64,000 nt of DNA from CAVZTX01 sp963778375 (lineage in GTDB: Bacteria; Chloroflexota; Ktedonobacteria; Ktedonobacterales; Ktedonobacteraceae), in assembly GCA_963778375.1 (NCBI GenBank), contig CAVZTX010000010.1:124001-188000 (forward strand). The letters are read 5' to 3'. Below the pieces are notes generated by a model that was not told where the DNA came from, did no database searches, and saw only the letters and a list, made by a program, of their open reading frames with translations. Both the position numbers and the translations under genes were made by a program. Each line of letters opens with the position of its first letter. Positions within the stretch are counted from its first letter, which is position 1. Below, piece by piece: positions 59,359-64,000 of this stretch.

Positions 59359-60903
59359 ATGGAGAAGAGCACATTTCGATACGAACTTCCAATGAGTGTG
59401 ATTATTAATGGGCAGGCGCTCTCGGTTGGCGAGGTGGTTGCTGTTGCTCGCCACTTTGCACAGGTAACATTGGGCAGCGAGTCGGTGACGCGTATCTCGG
59501 CAGCAAGGGCTGTGATTGACACTATCGCGGCTGAGGAGCGAAAAGTTTACGGCGTTACAACCGGCTTTGGGCACTTGAGCAGGGTTCGCATTCAGTTCGA
59601 CCAATTGGAAGAATTGCAACATAATTTGTTACGCAGCCATGCAGCGGGAGTTGGCGAATCGCTAAGCGAAGAGATTACGAGGTCAGTGATGCTGCTACTT
59701 GCAGCAAGCCTGGCACGAGGTAATTCTGGTGTACGCATTGAGGTAGTGAAGCTGCTGCTGGATATGCTGAATGCGAAAATATATCCCATTATACCATCAC
59801 GTGGCTCGGTCGGAGCCAGCGGAGACCTTGCACCACTGGCGCATCTTGGTCTGACATTAATTGGTGAAGGTGAGGCTATTTATAATGGTCACCGATACAG
59901 CGGTGCTCAAGCATTACAGGAGGCGAGTCTCAGACCGCTTCAGTTGCAGGCGAAAGAAGGGTTAGCTCTCATCAACGGGACGCATGTGATGGAAGCGATT
60001 GCTGTTTTAGCGCTAGTCGATGCACAAATTGTTTTGCGTACGGCAGAAGTAGCCTGTGCAATGAGTATTGAGGGACTGATGGGTAGCCATGTACCTTTTG
60101 ATGAACGCATTCATCAGCGGCGCGGACAAATTGGTCAGCAAATCAGTGCTGCGCGATTACGTGCGTTAGTGAGAGATAGCGAGATTTGCGCTAGCCATCA
60201 GAATTGCGCTCGTGTGCAAGATCCATATACGCTGCGCTGCGCTCCCCAGGTTTTTGGCGCTATACGTGACGCTCTTAAGTATTGTGCCGACGTTTTCGAA
60301 CGGGAGCTAGATGCTGTGACCGATAACCCACTCATCTTCCCAGAGGACGGGGATGTGTTGAGCGGCGGCAATTTTCATGGGCAACCCCTGGCATTAGCGC
60401 TCGATACAATGGCGATTGCGCTCGCGCAACTAGCAAGTTTCTCTGAACGGCGCATCTACAATCTGATGGGACCGCACGATTGGGATGAAGATGGTGCGCC
60501 GCTTTTTCTTACGCCTAATCCTGGTTTAAATTCGGGCTTCATGATTACCCAGTATGTAGCTGCGGCACTGGTCAACGAGATAAAAATACTGGCTCATCCC
60601 GCGAGTATCGATTCAATTCCTACCTCCGCTGGAATGGAGGACTTTGTCAGTATGGGAGTTACTAGCGCACACAAAGTGCTGCGTATACTGGAGCAATCAC
60701 AGCAGGTGATTGCAATTGAATTGATGTGTGCGGCACAAATGCTCGATTTTCGCAAACCACTGAAACCGGGGTTTGGAGTACAACAAGCGTATGAGCTTGT
60801 GCGCTCTTATGTGACGAAACTTGAGCATGACAGAGTATTAGCACCAGATATTGCTCTTCTGGCTCAGACAGTGAAAGATGGTGCATTCGACATATTTGAA
60901 TGA
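59359..60903 (+). CDS. hutH: Histidine ammonia-lyase
   Basis: A 514-residue lyase. YGVTTGFGHLSRV holds the catalytic Tyr, and GSVGASGDLAPLAHLGLTLIGEG contains the Ala-Ser-Gly triad that forms the MIO cofactor. FHGQPLALALDTMAIAL and DSIPTSAGMEDFVSMG follow. It converts histidine to urocanate, the first step of the pathway continued by hutI. Length and motifs are normal. Confidence 0.96.
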   Translation: MEKSTFRYELPMSVIINGQALSVGEVVAVARHFAQVTLGSESVTRISAARAVIDTIAAEERKVYGVTTGFGHLSRVRIQFDQLEELQHNLLRSHAAGVGESLSEEITRSVMLLLAASLARGNSGVRIEVVKLLLDMLNAKIYPIIPSRGSVGASGDLAPLAHLGLTLIGEGEAIYNGHRYSGAQALQEASLRPLQLQAKEGLALINGTHVMEAIAVLALVDAQIVLRTAEVACAMSIEGLMGSHVPFDERIHQRRGQIGQQISAARLRALVRDSEICASHQNCARVQDPYTLRCAPQVFGAIRDALKYCADVFERELDAVTDNPLIFPEDGDVLSGGNFHGQPLALALDTMAIALAQLASFSERRIYNLMGPHDWDEDGAPLFLTPNPGLNSGFMITQYVAAALVNEIKILAHPASIDSIPTSAGMEDFVSMGVTSAHKVLRILEQSQQVIAIELMCAAQMLDFRKPLKPGFGVQQAYELVRSYVTKLEHDRVLAPDIALLAQTVKDGAFDIFE

Positions 60904-60906
60904 TAA

Positions 60907-60922
60907 CGTTCCACGTGAAACA
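60907..60922. promoter_or_regulatory. parS-like site (2 mismatches)
   Basis: CGTTCCACGTGAAACA, two changes from the parS consensus, 4 bp after the hutH stop. Confidence 0.7.
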
Positions 60923-60946
60923 TTATCAGCTAATTTCAGTGAGGCG

Positions 60947-61099
60947 TCAGATGGATAGACGCCCCACTTCTTCCACCTCTCGTTGAGCATGCTCATAATG
61001 GATCTGGATGGTTGCAGCAAGAGACGCTAAGCCTATTGACAGTACGTATCTTTTTTCTGCTTCAGCGCTTGTAGTCACAACATTTTTATAACGGACCAT
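60947..61099 (-). CDS. Candidate small protein, 50 residues
   Basis: ATG 61099 with TTGGAG 9 bases upstream gives MVRYKNVVTTSAEAEKRYVL, then SIGLASLAATIQIHYEHAQR and EVEEVGRLSI, ending TGA at 60947. The composition is protein-like and helical, and the ribosome binding site is good, but I know no family. It lies between parS sites on the strand opposite hutH. Confidence 0.4.
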   Translation of the reverse strand: MVRYKNVVTTSAEAEKRYVLSIGLASLAATIQIHYEHAQREVEEVGRLSI

Positions 61100-61198
61100 A
61101 AGCTTTTCTCCAAGTATGTTTCAGATACTACCAAATTAATCGATAGGTAGGTGATGATCTAAATGTGGCTTGACCATTTGGGTAAGGTTGTCTTATCG

Positions 61199-61214
61199 TG
61201 TTTCACGTGAAACA
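61199..61214. promoter_or_regulatory. parS centromere-like site (perfect)
   Basis: TGTTTCACGTGAAACA, same 16 bp as at 59233. Confidence 0.9.
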
Positions 61215-61249
61215 TAAGCACCTATTTCAGATATCCAAATAATTGCAAA

Positions 61250-61265
61250 CGTTTCACGTGAAACA
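61250..61265. promoter_or_regulatory. parS-like site (1 mismatch)
   Basis: CGTTTCACGTGAAACA, 36 bp from the previous site. Confidence 0.85.
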
Positions 61266-61323
61266 CGGTTAAATAGGCATAAGCTTGTTCTATACATGTG
61301 GAATATCATACTCGAAAGAGTTA

Positions 61324-61655
61324 GTCAATGGAGATCAGACTCCTCCTTCTCAAGGGAAAAGGCGTTATAGTAGCGCACGAAGGAAGTTATATTAGTGAAT
61401 ACCCACGATGTAGCTAGCAAGAGCGAACATGATGCATCTTGAAAATTGACAAGAATACTATCCAAGAAGATGGCAATAGTTGACTGTAGAGCTTGTTTTG
61501 CTCTACGCCGTGTGCTACACTTTCAATGATAATAGCTAGTCAATGGGGATTAGCTCCTTCTCACAATGGAAGATGCGCCATGTGGGCGCACGAAGGGAGT
61601 AAAGCCGGTGATTACCCACAATATACCTGTGGATTCGCCCAACTCTTCCGTCACT
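61324..61655 (+). repeat. Duplicated leader/5'-gene segment before the aminotransferase
   Basis: Copy A (from 61324) and copy B (from 61539) are ~215 bp apart. Both run GTCAATGG(A/G)GAT...CTCCTTCTCA...GCGCACGAAGG(A/G)AG, then a GTG codon followed by (A/T)-containing ACCCAC. Copy B is the real gene start at 61608; copy A reads GTG (61395) for 15 codons, then TGA. Confidence 0.65.
61486..61506 (+). promoter_or_regulatory. Inverted repeat at the aminotransferase promoter
   Basis: GTAGAGC (61486-61492) and GCTCTAC (61500-61506) flank TTGTTTT. A TTGTTT/17 bp/TACACT promoter (61493-61521) overlaps it, so it may be an operator. Confidence 0.45.
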
Positions 61656-63080
61656 TCATCACTCTCGCTACAAGAACAGCACACCAGACTAAGAAAGCTG
61701 CGGCAACAACTGCTTACACGCTACCGGCCAATCATCCAGCAAGGCGCAGGTCCCATACGTGTCATGGCGCGTATGGTGGCAGAACTTGAGCGCCACTGTC
61801 GTGAACTCAACATCTCTGAAGAGGTGATGGAAACCGAGATTGTGAACCGCACAATTGGAGATGTGGATCTGCGTCGGGTTACAGAGTGTGAGGGTGAGCC
61901 GGGCGGTCCCGGTGATTATAGATTACTCGCGGAAGAACTAGGCATAGCGCTACCAAATGAGCATCTGCATGGCTATATCGCTCCTGGAGAGACTTATCTC
62001 TGGCTGCGCAATCAGATGCAGGAATACGAACGATTACTCTTGGCGCAGGGCTTCGACCTGCGTAACTATGATATTCTGGGCATCGGCAATCCCATACTCC
62101 GGGGTTGGCTGGCCGAGGGAATGCAACAATGGGGTCTCTCTGTTGTAACCGACCAGGTCTATCTGAGTCTAGGTGCAATGGATGGCATCGATAAAACATT
62201 GCGTGGTCTAGGCCAGGTGTATCGCGAACAGGAGCTAACAAACGTGGCCGTCTTATTCCCTGCTCCTGGTTTTCATGTTCCCGAATGGCAGGCAACGTCT
62301 TATGGGTATCGCTTACATCATATCTCAACACGAGCAGAAAACAACTTCAAACTTACTGCTGCTGAACTCGATGCAGCCCTTCAAGAGTCACCCAATATCC
62401 GAGTCATCTACCTGACCGTGACGAACAACCCTACCACTTTTGCCTTTACACCGGAAGAACTACAGGATATACACGCGGTGCTGCGCAACTATTGGGAGGC
62501 GGGACGTGAGGTGCTAATGCTCGCCGATTTGGCGTACATCGGAACCGGTATCCCTAAAGAAGATGCTGCCCGCATGGTAACCTTTGCTCCCAGAGATGTT
62601 TTGCAGCATAGCATCTTTGTAAGCAGCTTCTCTAAAAGCCACACTTTGACGGGAGAACGTTTCGGCTGGGTAACTGTAGGCAACCCAGCACTTGCTGCGG
62701 CAATTGCTCCTGGCTGGACCAATAGCATGGCCTCACTTCCGGCAGAATGGCAATTACGCTACATGGCCTATTATCACTTGATCTCAACACGGCCTTGGCT
62801 GGTTGAAAAGCTACGAGCATTCTACCGCTTGCGACGCACCCGACTCGTTGCACAATTGCAGCACATTGATGCAGAGCAACATCTATTCGCGCAGATCCAT
62901 CTCGGCGATGACGCTACGGTCTATAACTGGAGCCAGTTACAGCCGGGAGAAGATGCCTTTTCACTCTTTGAGAAGACCGGCATTGCTGGCGTGCCAGGCT
63001 CTGGCTTCGGTTATACTGATGACTACGTGCGCTTCTCTATAGGCGTTATTCCCGTCCCGGAAGTCGAAAAAGTCCCTTGA
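61608..63080 (+). CDS. PLP-dependent class I/II aminotransferase
   Basis: A 490-residue protein. The GTG at 61608 behind GGGAG is chosen; the frame extends to 61566, but that part lies in a hairpin leader (TGCGCC/GGCGCA). The PLP lysine is in SSFSKSHTLTGERFGWV, substrate-binding Arg probably in YVRFSIG, and NPTTFAFTPEEL replaces the NPTG loop. The N-terminal ~120 residues are an unusual helical addition (EVMETEIVNRTIGDVDLRRVTECEGEPGGPGDYRLLAEELG). Substrate unknown. Confidence 0.85.
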   Translation: MITHNIPVDSPNSSVTSSLSLQEQHTRLRKLRQQLLTRYRPIIQQGAGPIRVMARMVAELERHCRELNISEEVMETEIVNRTIGDVDLRRVTECEGEPGGPGDYRLLAEELGIALPNEHLHGYIAPGETYLWLRNQMQEYERLLLAQGFDLRNYDILGIGNPILRGWLAEGMQQWGLSVVTDQVYLSLGAMDGIDKTLRGLGQVYREQELTNVAVLFPAPGFHVPEWQATSYGYRLHHISTRAENNFKLTAAELDAALQESPNIRVIYLTVTNNPTTFAFTPEELQDIHAVLRNYWEAGREVLMLADLAYIGTGIPKEDAARMVTFAPRDVLQHSIFVSSFSKSHTLTGERFGWVTVGNPALAAAIAPGWTNSMASLPAEWQLRYMAYYHLISTRPWLVEKLRAFYRLRRTRLVAQLQHIDAEQHLFAQIHLGDDATVYNWSQLQPGEDAFSLFEKTGIAGVPGSGFGYTDDYVRFSIGVIPVPEVEKVP

Positions 63081-63386
63081 CCATACTTCTATCACATGAT
63101 ACCCTTTTGTAGAGGTTCAATACGGTACATCTCTCTCTAAAGAGAGGTGGCAGCAATGATAGTACCTTCTCATCTTTCACGTGAAAGATGAGAAGGTGTC
63201 GTGGGAAGATGGTTGCCCTACGGACGATGCACCCACTGGAACTCTACACAATCGTAAGCGAGACGTGATGTGAAGGAATACTCCTGTGACGCGTTTGTGA
63301 TGTACATGAGCGATATTTATGAGTGCACAGGATGGCCCTGTTATATAGTCGTCTTTCAAAGTGAAGACAGAAGGAGAGGATTTTAC
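63081..63386. other. Intergenic region before gap
   Basis: 306 bp holding a short CTCTCT-AA-AGAGAG hairpin (63133-63146), a perfect 34-bp palindrome (63164-63197), and the ribosome binding site AAGGAGAGG of gap. No gene is seen. Confidence 0.5.
63164..63197. promoter_or_regulatory. Perfect 34-bp palindrome containing a parS-like core
   Basis: Left arm ACCTTCTCATCTTTCAC is followed directly by its exact reverse complement, centred on TTTCACGTGAAA. Compared with parS, the positions flanking TTTCACGTGAAA are changed (C for G, and G for C). It may be a terminator of the aminotransferase, a weak ParB site, or an operator for gap. Confidence 0.55.
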
Positions 63387-64000
63387 ATGGTAACGCGCGT
63401 AGGTATTAACGGCTTTGGACGCATCGGGCGTCAGTCTATGAAGGCAATGCTTGAACGCTATCCGCGTGAACTTGAGATTGTCGCAGTCAACGATCTGACA
63501 GATACGAAAACGAATGCCCATCTATTGAAATATGACTCCACCTATGGTCGTTTCCCCGGTGAGATCGAGGCAACACCAGACGCACTTATCGTCAATGGAC
63601 AGAGCATCAAAGTAATTTCACAACGTGATCCTGCGCAAATTCCCTGGGGAGAGCTGGGTGTGGAGATCGTCATTAAATCAACAGGTTTCTTTACTGATGC
63701 AGACAAAGCAGCAGCACACTTGCGTGGCGGCGCGAAAAAGGTTATTATTTCCGCTCCTGCTAAAGGTGAAGACCTCACTATCGTGCTCGGTGTAAATGAC
63801 GATATGTACGATCCGACGAAACATAACATCATCTCGAACGCTTCCTGCACAACGAACTGTCTCGCCCCCACTGCCAAAGTCATTAACGATACCTTTGGTA
63901 TTGAACGAGGTTTAATGAATACAATCCACTCCTACACCAACGACCAGCGTATTCTGGATCAGGTGCATAAAGATCTACGTCGCGCTCGTTCAGCCGGTGC
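63387..64000 (+). CDS. gap: Glyceraldehyde-3-phosphate dehydrogenase, type I (3' end beyond window)
   Basis: Open from ATG 63387 (AAGGAGAGG upstream) to the window edge, ~204 residues. GINGFGRIGRQSMKAML is the NAD-binding loop; the catalytic Cys lies in SNASCTTNCLAPTAKV. VNDLTDTKTNAHLLKYDSTYGRF has the Asp typical of NAD-specific enzymes. It oxidises glyceraldehyde-3-phosphate, receiving the triose phosphate made by the glp/dha pathway. Confidence 0.95.
   Translation, partial: MVTRVGINGFGRIGRQSMKAMLERYPRELEIVAVNDLTDTKTNAHLLKYDSTYGRFPGEIEATPDALIVNGQSIKVISQRDPAQIPWGELGVEIVIKSTGFFTDADKAAAHLRGGAKKVIISAPAKGEDLTIVLGVNDDMYDPTKHNIISNASCTTNCLAPTAKVINDTFGIERGLMNTIHSYTNDQRILDQVHKDLRRARSAG

Larger units (their letters stand above)
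60904..61607. other. Long intergenic region with parS sites and a duplicated leader
   Basis: 704 bp after hutH. It carries three parS-type sites (60907, 61199, 61250), one small minus-strand gene candidate (60947-61099), and a partly duplicated promoter-leader unit for the aminotransferase (61324-61440 and 61539-61655). Confidence 0.7.

Noticed and set aside
60838..61020. 60-residue minus-strand frame near the hutH end
   Set aside because: It runs through the parS-like site and the hutH coding end; the neighbouring frame 60947-61099 has a better start.

Overview
The window looks like an origin-proximal chromosome segment of a Chloroflexota bacterium, most likely of class Ktedonobacteria. This is inferred from gene content: zinc-ribbon Ser/Thr kinases and PP2C phosphatases, a 1271-residue BTAD/AAA regulator, a short sedolisin, Rpn-type PD-(D/E)XK proteins and a Uma2 endonuclease. 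No marker gene names the species. Many genes have good sigma70-type promoters (TTGACA/TATAAT-like) and AGGAGG-type ribosome binding sites, which I used to correct several start codons. No rRNA, tRNA or CRISPR array was found.

Layout. 1-5.9 kb: the tail of a TPR-like protein, an FAD oxidoreductase, a DinB protein, a lipoprotein, a nucleoside deoxyribosyltransferase-like protein, and a chagasin-type inhibitor convergent with a papain-type protease. 6-10.6 kb: the glycine cleavage operon gcvT-gcvH-gcvPA-gcvPB, without lpd. 10.8-13.3 kb: Uma2, a small zinc-ribbon membrane protein, plsY and pgsA. 13.5-24.4 kb: a glycerol/dihydroxyacetone block with two divergent GlpP-like antiterminators, glpK, glpF, glpD, a frameshifted dhaK, dhaL, and a fused DhaM-HPr-EI protein with a complete EI half. 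24.4-28.3 kb: a PfkB kinase, then the origin-proximal block rpmH-rnpA-yidD-yidC-jag, read leftward from a strong promoter. 28.4-35.5 kb: a leftward cluster of PP2C, zinc-ribbon/TPR kinase, zinc-ribbon PP2C, VWA and FHA proteins. 35.7-53 kb: der, an Rpn pseudogene, prs, the BTAD/AAA regulator, a sedolisin, rarA, an intact Rpn protein, and mutL-priA. 53-64 kb: a DUF3761-like protein, a GNAT enzyme, a membrane serine protease, a rhodanese-fabI operon, hutI and hutH, a PLP aminotransferase and the start of gap.

The main discoveries are as follows. (1) Four parS-type ParB sites lie between hutI and the aminotransferase, agreeing with an origin-proximal location. (2) A dispersed family of short palindromes ends in GCCCCTAC. 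Copies sit in most intergenic gaps and at least four lie inside genes. (3) dhaK and the zinc-ribbon PP2C gene each carry an apparent frameshift. (4) The aminotransferase promoter, leader and first codons are duplicated just upstream. (5) The glycerol genes carry hairpins consistent with GlpP-type antitermination.

Functional picture: glycerol enters through GlpF and is phosphorylated by GlpK and oxidised by GlpD. Dihydroxyacetone would be phosphorylated by DhaK/DhaL using phosphate relayed through the DhaM-HPr-EI fusion. PlsY and PgsA, encoded next door, use glycerol-3-phosphate for lipid synthesis.
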